Source: Aristolochia californica (lineage: Eukaryota; Streptophyta; Magnoliopsida; Piperales; Aristolochiaceae). Taken from it: 64,000 bases of DNA. The position numbers and the translations under genes were made by a program. Below, one piece after another: positions 25,815 through 37,870 of this stretch (its first letter is position 1; each line of letters opens with the position of its first letter). The notes beneath the pieces were generated by a model that saw nothing but the letters and a program-made list of their open reading frames with translations, did not search any database and was not told the DNA's origin. Location of the stretch: positions 19,587,237 through 19,651,236 of the forward strand of contig JARWKL010000009.1 of NCBI GenBank assembly GCA_029961685.1, in the 5' to 3' direction.

Positions 25815-28800
25815 CAAATTGAAAACTTTATAGTTTGTGTATGGAAAAACTTTAAAGAAATAACAAATGTAAGTAAATAAAATTTATTCACACACCACAA
25901 AAGAACACAAAATTTTTGGTATTCAAGTTTGGGAAATTCCACTAGTTCAACAACCATAATAGCTTGGAATTAGATCAGAAAGAGATTTTCCTACACATGC
26001 TTTTAAAAAGGGATATGCTTGCTCGAAACATGTTAAAGATGCAAATGACCTATGGATCCAAAAGCTTTTAAATATAATTTCAAACCGCTTATTCAATCCT
26101 GAAGTGAACGTGCGGTGGTATATTTACTCGAGTCAAACAAACCATTATTTTGCCCATTTACAAAAAGCAGTCCTAACGATCATTGATGATTGTAAAGTGA
26201 TTAATCACACATAGCAGGCTATATTTTTTTTTTAAGGAATGACTTATGGGTTGGGATTCAACACTCAGTTAAAATTCCCCCGCTTCCCCCTTTTTTCGAC
26301 GATTGTAAAACCTGATATATAAAAACTAAAAAAAGTTTACAATCCCTAAAAATTATAGACACTTTTTAGAAATATCTCTCTCTAAATTTTTGCATTGTAC
26401 ATTTCAATTTGAGATCCATGCTTTTTTCTTAAATCAAAACTTGAGTTTTCGCATTTCCCTTCACCTCGTAGACAAAAAAGAGAATAGATGACAACGAAAT
26501 GAAAATTTTAGAGTTTGTGTATGGAAAAAATTTAAATCAATAACAAATGTAAGTAAAGAAAATTTATTCACACTCCAAAAATGAACACGAAAGTTTTGTT
26601 ATCCAAGTTTGGGAAATTACACTAGTCCAATAACCCCTATAGCTTGGAATTTTATAAAAAAGAGATTTTTCTACACATGCTTTAAAAAATGGATATGCAT
26701 GCTTGAAACATGTTAAAGATGCAAATGACCTATGGATCCAAAACCTTTTAAAGAGAATAACAAACCGCTCATTAAATTCTCAAGTGAATGTGCGGTGCAA
26801 TATTTACCCGACTCAAACAAGCCATAATTTTCCCCATTTACAAAAAGCTGACCTAACGATCATTGATAATTGTAAAGTGATTTATCATGCATAAGGGGCT
26901 ATATTTTTTTACGGAATGACTTATGGGTTGGGATTCAACACTCAGTTAAAATTCCCCCACCTCCCCCTTTTCCCGACGATTACAAAACCAAATATATAAA
27001 AACTAAAAGAGAGTTTGCAATCCCTAAAAATTACCGACACTTTTTGGAAATATCTCTCTCTAAATTTGTGCATTGTGCATTTCCATTATAGAAATATACT
27101 TTTTTCATAAATCAAAACTTGTGTTTTCACTTTTCCCTTCATCTCGTAGACAATAAAGTTAATAGATGACAACGAAATGAAAATTTTAGAGGTTGTGTAT
27201 GGAGAAATTTTAAAGCAATAACAAATGTAAGTAAAGAAAATTTATTCTCAAACCAAAAATGAACACAAAAGTTTTGTTATCCAAGTTTGGGAAATTCCAC
27301 TAGTTCAACAACCCCATTAGCTTGGAATTTGATGAGAAAGAGATTTTCTACACATGCTTTAGATAAGGGATATGCATGCTTGATACATGTTAAAGATGCA
27401 AATGACCTATGGATCCAAAACCTTTTAAAGAGAATAACAAACCGCTCATTAAATTCTCAAGTGAATGTGAGTTGGGATATCTACCTGAGTCAAAAAAGCC
27501 ATTATTTGCCCATTTAAAAAAAGCTGACCTAACGATCATTGATGATTGTAAAGTGAATTATCACGCGTAATGGGCTATAGTTTTGTAAGGAATGACTTAT
27601 GGGTTGGGATTCAACACTCAGTTAAAATCCCCCCGCCTCCCCCTTTTCCCCATGATTGCAAAACCTGATATATAAAAACTAAAATGAGTTTACAATCCCT
27701 AAAAATTACAGACAATTTTTGGAAATTTCTCTCTCTATATTTGTGCTTTTTTAATTTCCATTTTAGATGTATAATTTTTTCTTAAATTAAAACTTGAGTT
27801 TTCACTTTTCCTTTCATCTCGTAGACAAAAAAGAGAATAGATGACAAAGAAATGAAAATTTTAAAGTTTTTGTATGGAAAAAATATAAAACTATTAAAAC
27901 GTAAATAAAGAAAATTTATTCACACACACAAATGAACACAATAGTTTTGTTATCCAAGTTTTGGAAATTCCACTAGTTCAACAACCCCAATAGCTTGGAA
28001 TTTGATAAGAAGGAGATTTTTCTGCACATGCTTTAAAAAATGGATATGCATGCTTGAAACATTTTAAAGATTCAAATGACCTGTGAATCCAAACCCTTTT
28101 AAAGAGAATAAAAAATTGCTTATTAAATTGTCACGCGATCGTGCGGTGGGCTATTTACCCGAGTCAAACAAGCCATTATTTTGCCCATTTACAAAAAGCT
28201 GACCTAACAATCATTGATGATTGGAAAGGGATTTCTCATGCGTAACAAGTTATATTTTTGTAAGGAATGACTTATGGGTTGGGATTCAGCACTCAGTTAA
28301 AATTCCCCTGCCTCCCCCTTTTTTCGACAATTGCAAAACCTGATATATAAAAACTAAAAAGAGTTTACTATCCCTAAAAATTACACACACTTTTTGGAAA
28401 TATCTCTCTCTAAATTTTTGCATTGTTCATTTCCATTTTAGATGTATACTTTTTTCTTAAATATAAACTTGAGGTTTCACTTATCCCTCCTTCTCGTAGA
28501 GTAAAAAGAGAATAGCTGACAACGAAATGAAAATTTTAGAATTTTTGTATGGAAAAAATTTAAAGCAATAACAAATGTAAGTAAAGAAAATTTATTCACA
28601 CACCACACATGAACACAAAAATTTTTTTATCCAAGTTTGGGAAATTCAACTAGTTCAACATCCCCAATAGCTTGGAATTTGGTAAGGAAGAGATTTTTAT
28701 AGGCATGCTTTAAAAATGTATATGCATGCTTGAAACATGTTAAAGATGCAATTGACCTATGGATCCAAAACCTTTTAAAGAGAATAACAAACCGCTCATT

Positions 28801-28960
28801 AAATTCTCAAGTGACGTGCGGTGGGATATTTACCCGAGTCAAACAAGCCATTATTTCGCCCATTTACAAAAAGCTGACCCAACGATCATTGCTGATTCTA
28901 AAGTGATTTATCATGCGTACCGGGCTATATTTTTGTAAGGAATGACCTTTGGGTTGGGAT

Positions 28961-29293
28961 TCAACACTCAGATAAAATTCCCCTGCTTCCCCCTTTTCTC
29001 GAAGATTGCAAAACATGATATATAAAAACTAAAAAGAGTTTACAATCCCCAAAAATTACAGACACTTTTTGAAAATATCTCTCTGTAAATTTTTGCACTA
29101 TGCATTTCCATTTTAGGTGTATACTTTTTTGTTTAATCGAAACTTGAGTTTCTACTTTTCCCTTCATCTCATAGACAAAAAAGAGATGAAAGGCAAATAG
29201 ATGACAATGAAATGAAAATTTTAGAGTTTGCGTATGGAAAAAATTTAATGCAATAAAAAATGTAAGTAAAGAAAATTTATTCACACACCACAA
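28961..29293 (-). other. 110-codon minus-strand frame; longest opening in the window
   Basis: Starts at TTG (reverse of the ACACACCACAA landmark) and ends within the C-rich tract, whose complement encodes a glycine-rich tail. The middle, conceptual KWKCIVQKFTERYFQKVSVI, is the reverse reading of the CTCTCTAAATTTGTGC region and recurs in other units (8394-8600, 22186-22392, 24236-24460, 30235-30447, 36972-37292, 38321-38557, 62441-62686). The recurrence is explained by the satellite period. No motif is recognised. Confidence 0.08.
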
Positions 29294-29883
29294 AAGAACA
29301 CAAAAGTTTTGTTATCCAAGTTTGGGAAATTCTAGTAGTTCAACAACCCCAATTGCTTGGAATTTGATAAGAAAGAGATTTTTCTACACATGCTTTAAAA
29401 AATGGATATGCATGCTTGAAACATGTTAAAGATGCAAATGACCTATGGATCAAAACCCTTTTAAAGAGAATAAGAAACCGCTCATTAAATTCTCAAGTGA
29501 ACGTGCGGTGGGATATTTACCCTTGTCAAACAAGCCATTATTTTGCCCATTTACAAAAAGCTGACCTAACGATCATTGATATTTGTAATTTGATTTATCA
29601 TGCGTAACGGGCTATATTTTTAAAACGAATGACTTTTGGGTTGGGATTCAACACTTAGTTAAAAATTCCCCCGCCTCTCCCATTTCCCGACAATTGCAAA
29701 ACCTGATATATAAAAAATAAAAAGAGATTACAATCCCTAAAAATTATAGACACTTTTTGGAAATATCTCTCTCTAAATTTGTGCATTGGGCATTTCCATT
29801 TTGGATGTATACTTTTTTCTTAAATAAAAACTTGAGTTTTCACTTTTCCCTTCATCTCGTAGACAAAAAAGAGAATAGATGAC

Positions 29884-29896
29884 AACGAATTGAGTA
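29884..29896 (+). other. Small deletion junction, ~19 bp
   Basis: GACAACGAATTGAGTACGG replaces the usual GACAACGAAATG, AAAATTTTAGAG, TTTGAGTATGG. The spacer between GAA and TTGAG is lost, which helps make the unit from 29416 to 30079 short (663 bp). Unit 24669 has the full-length form with the same GAGTACGG variant. Confidence 0.75.
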
Positions 29897-31648
29897 CGGA
29901 AAAAAATGTAAAGCAATAAAAAATTTAAGTAAAGGAAATTTATTCACACACAACAAATGAACACAAAAGTTTTTTTAACCAAGTTTGGGAAATTCCACTA
30001 GTTCAACAACACCAATAGCTTGGAATTTGATAAGAAAGAGATTTTTCTACGCATGCTTTAAAAAATGGATATGCTGGCTTGAAACATGTTAAAGATGCAA
30101 ATGACCTATGGATCCAAACCTTTTAAAGATAATAACAAACCATTCATTAAATTCTCTAATGAACATGCGATGGGAAATTTACCCGAGTCAAACAAACCAG
30201 TACTTTTCCCAATTACCAAAAGCTGACCTAATGATCATTGATGATTGTAAATTGATTTATCATGCGTAACGGGATATATTTTTGTAAGCAATGACTTATG
30301 GGTTGGGATCAAACACTCAGTTAAAATTCCCCCGCCTCCCCCTTTTCCAGACGATTGCATAACCTGATATATAAAAACTAAAAAGAGTTTACAATCCCTA
30401 AAAATTACAGACACTTTTTGGAAATATCTCTCGCTAAATTTGTGCATTGTGCATTCCCATTTTAGATATACACTTTTTTGTTAAATCAAAACTTGACTTC
30501 TCACTTTTCCCTTCATCTCGTAGACAAAAACGAGAATAGATGACAACGAAATGAAAAATTTAGATTTTGTGAATGGAAAAAATGAATAGCAATAACAAAT
30601 GTAAGTAAAGAAAATTTATTCACAAACCCCAAATGAACACAAAAGTTTTGTTATCCAAGTTTTGGAAATTCCACTAGTTCAACAAGACCAATTCCTTGAA
30701 ATTTGATAAGAAAGAGATTTTTCTACACATGCTTTAAAAAATGGATATGCATGCTTGAAACATGTTAAAGATGTAAATGACCTATGGATCCAAACCTTTT
30801 AAAGAGAATCACAAACTGCTCATTAAATTCTCAAGTGAATGTGTAATCGGATAATTACCCGAGTCAAACAAGCCATTATTTTGCCCATTTACAAAATCCA
30901 GACCTAACGATCATTGATGATTGTAAAGTGATTTAACAATCGTAATGGGCAATATTTTTGTAAGGAATGACTTATGGGTAGGGATTCAACACTCAATTAA
31001 AATTCCCTCGCTTCCCCATTTTCCCAACGATTGCATAACCTGATACATAAAAACTAAAAAGAGTTTACAATCCCTAAAAATTACAGACACTTTTTGGAAA
31101 TATCTCTCTAAATTTGTGCATTGTGTATTACCATTTTAGATGTACACTTTTTTGTTAAATCAAAACTTGAGTTTTCACATTTCCCTTCATCTTGTAGACA
31201 AAAAAAAGAATATATGACAACGAAATGAAAAATTTAGAGTTTGTGTATGAAAAAATTTAAAGCAATAACAAATGTAAGTAAAGAAAATTTATTCACACAC
31301 CACAAATGAACACAAAAGTTTTGTTAAATTCCACTAGTTCAACAACCCCAATAGCTTCGAATTTTATTAGAAATAGATTTTTCTACACATGCTTTAAAAA
31401 ATGGATATACATGCTTTGAAATATGTTAATGATGCAAATGAAATCTAGATCCAAACCTTTTAAAGAGAATAACAAACCCCTCATTAAATTGTCAAATGAA
31501 CGTGCAGTGGGAAATTTAACAGAGTGGAACAAGCCATTATTTTGCCCAATTACAAAAAGCTGACCTAACAATCATTGGTGATTGTAAAGTGATTTACATG
31601 CGTAACGGGCTATACTTTTGTAAGGAATGACTTATGGGTTGGGATTCA

Positions 31649-31662
31649 ACGCTGAGTTTACA
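31649..31662 (+). other. Deletion junction, ~67 bp, removing the C-tract and TATA box
   Basis: CAACGCTGAGTT, normally followed by AAAATTCCC, is joined to TACAATCCCTAAAAATT. GAGTT occurs at both parental ends (GCTGAGTT and AAGAGTTTACAA), so the junction has five bases of homology. The unit (31416 to 32024) is 608 bp and has neither a C-rich tract nor a TATATAAAA box. It is a natural promoter-minus variant if that element matters. Confidence 0.87.
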
Positions 31663-32871
31663 ATCCCTAAAAATTACAGATACTTTTTGGAAATATCTCT
31701 CTCTAAATTTGTGCATTGTGCATTTCCAATTTAGATGTATACTTTTTTCTTCAATGAAAACTTGAGTTTTCGTTTTTCCCTTAATCTCATAGACAAAAAA
31801 GAGAATAGATGACAATGAAATGAAAATTTTAGAGTTTGAATATGGAAAAAATTTAAAGCAATAACAAATGCGAGTAAAGAAAATTTATTCACACCCCACA
31901 AATGAACACAAAAGTTTTGTTAACCGAGTTTGGGAAATTCCACTAGTTCAACAACCCCAATAGCTTGGAATTTGATAAGAAAGAGATTTATCTACACATG
32001 CTTTAAAAAATGGACATGCAGGCTTGAAACTTGTTAAAGATTCTAATGACCTATTAATCCAAAACTTTTTTAAGAGAATAACAAACCGCTCATTAAATTC
32101 TCAAGTGAACATGCGGTTGGATATTTACCTGAGCCAAACAAGCCATTATTTTGCCCATTTACAAAAACCTGACCTAACGATTATTGATGATTTTAAAGTG
32201 ATTTATCATGCGTAACGGGCTATTTTTTTGTTAGCAATGAGTTATGGATTGGGATTCAACGCTGAGTTAAAATTCCCCCGCCTCCCCCTTTTCCCAATTA
32301 TTGCAATATCTGACATATAAAAACTAGATAGAGTTTACAATCCCTAAAAATTGCAGAAACATTTTGGAAATATCTCACTCAAAATTTGAGCAATGTGCAT
32401 TTCCATTTTACATGTATACTTTTTTCTTAAAACAAAACTTGATTTTTCACTTTTCCCTTCATCTCAAAGAGAAAAAAGAGAATAGATGACAACGAAATGA
32501 AAATTTTTAGAGTTTGTCTTTGGGAAAAATTTAAAGCAAAAAAAATGTAAGTAAAGAAAATTTATTCACACACCACTAATGAACACAAGTTCTGTTATCC
32601 AAGTTTGGGAAATCCACTTGTTCAACAACTCCAATATCTTGGAATTTTATAAGAAAGAGATTTTTCTACATGTCCTTTAAAAATGGTATATGCATGCTTG
32701 AAACATGTTAAAGATGCAAATGGCCTATGGTTTCCCAAACCTTTTAAAGAGAATAACAAACCACTTTAAATTCCTAAATGAACGTGCGGTGGGATTTTTA
32801 CCCTAGTCAAACATGCCATTATTTTGTCCATTCAAAAAAAGCTAAGCTAACGATCATTGATGATTGTAAAG

Positions 32872-32885
32872 TGATTTATCATGCG
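32872..32885. other. No gene in the array; example of short palindromic landmarks
   Basis: Conserved short dyads punctuate the monomer: AACATGTT and GCATGC near the phase point, ATCAT-TG-ATGAT in the GATCATTGATGATTG landmark, and the restriction-type palindromes ACTAGT and GGATCC. The stretch given lies just after one such GATCATTGATGATTG copy. They are too short to be stable hairpins but could act as protein-binding half-sites. GGATCC and ACTAGT recur about once per 675 bp in many units. Confidence 0.2.
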
Positions 32886-32949
32886 TAACAAGCAATATTT
32901 TTTTGTAAGGAATGACTTATTTTTTGGGATTCAACACTCATTTAAAATT

Positions 32950-33095
32950 CCCCTGCTTCCCCCTTTTCCCGACGATTGCAAAACCTGATATATAAAAACT
33001 AAAAAGAGTTTACAATCCCTAAAAGTTATAGAAACTTTTTGGAAATATCTCTCTCTAAATTTGTGCATTGTGCATTTCCATTTTAGATTTTTACT
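32950..33095 (+). promoter_or_regulatory. Promoter-like module (representative of a per-monomer element)
   Basis: In order: a C-rich tract, CCCGACGATTGCAAAACC, a TATATAAAAA box at 32989-32998, an A-rich stretch, then TCTCTCTCTAAATTTGTGC about 60 bp downstream. TATA boxes of this form followed by CT-rich leaders are common in plant RNA polymerase II promoters. The TATA element is among the best-kept parts of the monomer, with TATATAAA in most units. The E-type HOR units and relatives instead have GATATAAAAAC, which still keeps TATAAAA. Activity is not shown; any transcript would run through the following monomers on the plus strand. Confidence 0.3.
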
Positions 33096-36000
33096 TTTTT
33101 CTTAAATCAAAACTTGGGTTTCCACTTTTCCCTTCATCTCGTACAAAAAAAAGAATTGATGACAACGAAATGAAAATTTTAGAATTTGTGTATGGAAAAA
33201 ATTTAAAGCAATAAAAAATGTATGCAAAGAAAATTTATTCACACACCACAAATGAGCACAAATTTTTTTTATCTATGTTTTGGAAATTCCACTATTTCAA
33301 CAACCCCAATAGCTTGGAATTTGATTAGGAAGAGATTTTTCTACAAATGCTTTAAAAATGGGATATGCATGCTGGAAACATGTTAAAGATGCAAATGACC
33401 TATGGATCCAAACCTTTTAAAGAGAATATCAAACCGCTTTAAATTCCTAAGTGAACGTGCGATTGGATATTTACCCGAGTCAAACAAGCCATTATTTTGC
33501 CCATTTACAAAAAGCTGAGCTAATGGTCATTGATGATTGTAAAGTGATTTATCATGCGTAACGGGCAATATTTTTGTAAGGAATAACTTATTTTTTGGGA
33601 TTCAACACTTAGTTAAAATTCCCCCGCTTCCCCCTTTTCTCGACGATTGCAAAACTTGATATATAAAAACTAAAAAGAGTTTACAATCCCTAAAAGTTAT
33701 AGAAACTTTTTGGAAATCTCTCTCTCTAAATTTGTGCATTGTGCATTTCCATTTTAGACGTGTACGTTTTTCTTAAATCAAAACTTGGGTTTCCACTTTT
33801 CCCTTCATCTCGTAGACAAAAAAGAGAATGAATGACACCGAATTGAAAATTTTAGAGTTTGAGTATGGAAAAAATTTAAAGCAATAAAAAATGTACGTAA
33901 AGAAAATTTATTCATACACCACAAATGAACACAAAAATTTTGTTATCCAAGTTTGGGAAATTCCACTAGTTCAACAACCCCAATAGCTTGGAATTTGATA
34001 AGAAAGAGATTTTTCTACACATTCATTAAAAAATGGATATGCAATCTTGAAACATGTTAAATATGCAAATGACCTATGGATCCAAACCTTTTAAAGAGAA
34101 TAACAAAACACTCATTAAATTCTCAAGTGAACGTGTGGTGGGAAATTTTCCCTAGTCAAACAAGCCATTATTTTCTCAATTACAAAAAGCTAACCTAACG
34201 ATCATTGATGATTTTAAAGTGATTTATCCTGCTTAACGGGCTATATTTTTGTAAGGAATGACTTATGGGTTGGGATTCAACACTCAGTTAAAATTCCCCT
34301 GCCTCCCCCTTTTCCCGGCGATTGCAAAACCTGATATATAAAACTAAAAAGAGTTTAAAATCCCTAAAAATTATTGAAACTTTTTGGAAATATCTCTCTA
34401 AATTTGTGCATTGTGCATTTCCATTTTAGATGTATACTTTTTTCTTAAATCAAAAGGTGAGTTTTTAACTTTTCCTTTCATCTCATAGACAAAAAAGAGA
34501 ATAAATGACAACGAAATGAAAATTTTAGACTTTATGTGTGGAAAAAATTTTAAGCAATAACAAATGTAAGTTAAGAAAATTTATTCACACACCACAAATG
34601 AACACAAAAGTTTTGCTATAAAAATTTGGGAAATTCCACTAGTTCAACAACCCCAATAGCTTGGAATGTTATAAGAACGAGATTTTTCTACACATGCTTT
34701 AAAAAATGGATATGCATGCTTGAAACATCTTAAAGATGCAAATGACCTATGGATCTAAACCTTTTAAAGAGAATAATAAACCACTCATTAAATTCTCAAG
34801 TGAATGTGCAGATATTTTACCGAGTCAAACAAGCCATTAATTTCCACATTTACATAAAGCTGACCTAACGATCATTGATGATTGTAAAGTGATTTGTCAT
34901 GCGTAACGGGCCATATTTTGGTAAGGAATGACTTATAGGTTTGGATTCAACACTCAGTTAAATTCTCCCGCCTCCTCCTTTTCCCGACGATTGCAAAACC
35001 TGATATATAAAAACTATAAAAAGTTTACAATCCCTAAAAATTGAAGAAAATTTTTGGAAATATCTCTCTCTAAATTTTAACATGGTGCATTTCCACTTTA
35101 GAAGTATACTTTTTTCTTAAATCAAAACTTGAGTTATCACTTTTCCCTTCATCTCGTAGACAAAAAAGAGAATAGATGACATCGAAATGAAAATTTTAGA
35201 GTTTGAATATGGAAAAAATTTTAAACCAATAACAAACTTAAGTAAATAAAATTTATTCACACACCACAAATGTACACAAAAGTTTTATTATCTATGTTTG
35301 GGAAATTCCACTAGTTCAACAACACCATTAGCTTGGAATTTGATAAGAAAGAGATTTTTCTACACATGCTTTAAAAATGGATATGCATGCTTGAAATAAA
35401 GATTCAAATGATCTATGGATCAAAAACCATTTAAAGAGAATAAAAAACCGCTTATTAAATTCTCATGTGAACTAGCGGTGGGATATTCACCCGAGTCAAA
35501 CAAGGCATTATTTTGCCCATTTACAAAAAGTTGACCAATTGATCATTGATGATTGTAAAGTGATTTATCATGAGTAACGGGCTATATTTTAGTAAGGAAT
35601 CACTTATGGGTTGGGATTCAACACTCAGTTCAAATTCCCCCGCCTCCCCCTTTTTCGACGATTGCAAAACCAGATATATAAAAACTAAAAAGAGTTTACA
35701 ATCCCTTAAAATTTCAGACACTTTTTGGACATATCTCTCTCTAAATTTGAGCATTGTGCATTTCCATTTTAGATGCATAATTTTTTCTTAAATAAAAACT
35801 TGAGTTTTCATTTTTATCTTCATCTCGTTGAAAAGAAAGAGAGTACATGATAACGAAATGAAAATTTTAGAGTTTGTGTATGGAAAAAATTTAAAGCAAT
35901 AAAAAATGTGAGTAAAGAAAATTTATTCACACACCACAAATAAACACAAAATTTTGGTTATCCGAACATGGGAAATTCCACTAGTCGACCAACCCTAATA

Positions 36001-36311
36001 GCTTGGAATTTGATAAGAAAGAGATTTTTCTACACATGCTTTAAAAAATGGATATGCATGCTTGAAAAATTATAAAGATGCAAATGACCTATGGATCCAA
36101 ATCTTTTAAAGAGAATAACAAACCGCTCATTAAATTATCAAGTGAACGTGCGGTGGGATATATTCCCGAGTCAAACTCTCCATTATTCTGCCCATTTACA
36201 AAAAGCTGACCTTACGATCGTTGATGATTGTAAAGTAATTTATCATGTGTAATGGGCTATATTTTTTTCAGGAATGACTTATGGGTTTGGATTCGACACT
36301 CAGTTACAATT

Positions 36312-36330
36312 CCCCCCCCCCCCCCCCCCC
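36312..36330 (+). repeat. Poly-C run, 19 C
   Basis: Unit 36062 has a C-run at the same phase as those in 10926 and 16295. Its neighbouring variants are those of the central region, so this looks like an independent expansion of the same unstable tract. Confidence 0.88.
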
Positions 36331-36439
36331 ATTTCCCGATGATTGCAAAACCTGAAATATAAAAACTGAAAAGAGTTTACAATCCCTAAAGATTACAGAT
36401 AGTTTTTGGAAATATCTCTCTCTAAATTTTTGCATTGTG

Positions 36440-37870
36440 CATTTCCATTTTAGCTGTATACTTTTTTCTTAAAAAAATACTTGATTTTTCACTTTTCCCT
36501 TCATCTCGAAGAGAAAAAAGAGAATAGATGACAATGAAATGAAAATTTTAGAGTTTGTCTTTGGAAAAAATTTTAAGCAAAAACAAATGTAAATAAAGAA
36601 AATTTATTCACACACCACTAATGAACACAAGTTTTGTTATCCAAGTTTGGGAAATCCACTTGTTCAACAACTCCAATATCTTGGAATTTTGTAAGAAAGA
36701 GATTTTTCTACATGTCCTTTAAAAATGGTATATGCATGCTTGAAACATGTTAAAAATGCAAATGACCTATGGTTTCCCAAACCTTTTAAAGAGAATAACA
36801 AACCACTTTAAATTCCTAAATGAACGTGCGGTGGGATATTTACCCGAGTCAAACAAGCCATTATTTTTTCCATTTAAAAAAAGCTAAGCTAACGATCATT
36901 GATGATTGTAAAGCGATTTATCATGCGTAACAAGCAATATTTTTTGTAAGGAATGACTTATTTTTTGGGATTCAACACTCAGTTAAAATTCCCCTGCTTC
37001 CCCCTTTTCCCGACAATTGCAAAACCTGATATATAAAAACTAAAAAGAGTTTACAATCCCTAAAAGTTATAGAAACTTTTTGGAAATATCTCTCTCTAAA
37101 TTTGTGCATTGTGCATTTCCATTTTAGATTTGTACTTTTTTCTTGAATCAAAACTTGGGTTTCCACTTTTCCCTTCATCTCGTACAATAAAAAGAATTGA
37201 TGACAACGAAATGAAAATTTTAGAATTTGTGTATGGAAAAAATTTAAAGCAATAAAAAATGTATGTAAAGAAAATTTATTCACACACCACAAATGAGCAC
37301 AAATTTTTTTTTATCTATGTTTTGGAAATTCCACTATTTCAACAACCCCAATTGCTTGGAATTTGATTAGGAAGAGATTTTTCTACAAATGCTTTAAAAA
37401 TGGGATATGCATGCTGGAAACATGTTAAAGATGCAAATGACCTATGGATCCAAACATTTTAAAGAGAATAACAAACCGCTTTAAATTACTAAGTGAACGT
37501 GCGATTGGATATTTACCCGAGTCAAACAAGCCATTATTTTGCCCATTTACAAAAAGCTGAGCTAATGATCATTGATGATTGTAAAGTGATTTATCATGCG
37601 TAACGGGCAATATTTTTGTAAGGAATGACTTATTTTTTGGGATTCAACACTTAGTTAAAATTCCCCCGCTTCACCCTTTTCTCAACAATTGCATAACTTG
37701 ATATATAAAAACTAAAAAGAGTTTACAATCCCTAAAAGTTATAGAAACTTTTTGGAAATCTCTCTCTCTAAATTTGTGCATTGTGCATTTCCATTTTAGA
37801 TGTGTACTTTTTTCTTAAATCAAAACTTGGGTTTTCACTTTTCCCTTCATCTCGTAGACAAAAAAGAGAA
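36440..37870 (+). repeat. 1.4-kb duplicated segment, copy 2
   Basis: Partner of 32400-33830. Both phase points (36740 and 37415) lie exactly 4,042 bp after their partners (32698 and 33373), so there has been no net length change in between. The units before and after (36062 and 38089) do not match their expected partners (32024 and 34047) closely in their 5' parts. The homologous tract is therefore bounded and is probably a conversion tract or a remnant of a six-unit HOR. Confidence 0.88.

Larger units (their letters stand above)
25815..32215 (+). repeat. Long HOR block, right copy (phase points 26023-32024)
   Basis: Second copy of the 18100-24860 block. Differences from the left copy: it keeps a full-length unit 27380 where the left copy has lost about 398 bp at 19320; it lacks the equivalent of unit 19939; units 20600 and 21280 of the left copy are represented by a single chimeric unit at 28054; and it has an additional unit at 30079. 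Deletions near 29890, 31326 and 31655 are private to this copy. The two copies have therefore diverged by whole-unit exchange as well as by point changes and small deletions. Confidence 0.8.
32400..33830 (+). repeat. 1.4-kb duplicated segment, copy 1
   Basis: Matches about 36440-37870 at a constant offset of 4,042 bp, equal to six monomers. Shared rare markers: ATCTCAAAGAGAAAAAAGAG (ATCTCGAAGAG in copy 2); AACACAAGTTCTGTTATCC (AACACAAGTTTTG in copy 2); TCTACATGTCCTTTAAAAAT; CCTATGGTTTCCCAAACC; CCACTTTAAATTCCTAAATG; GACTTATTTTTTGGGATTC; CATGCTGGAAACATG. These are absent from most of the other units. Confidence 0.88.

Noticed and set aside
32960..33000. Plant U-snRNA promoter (upstream sequence element plus TATA)
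   Set aside because: TTTTCCCGACGATTG only loosely resembles RTCCCACATCG, and its distance to the TATA box is too short for either the polymerase II or III arrangement. No snRNA-like sequence follows.
36972..37292. Recurring minus-strand frame of 70-110 codons as a gene
   Set aside because: It starts at non-ATG codons in the copies checked, varies in length from unit to unit, and its glycine-rich end is just the complement of the C-tract.
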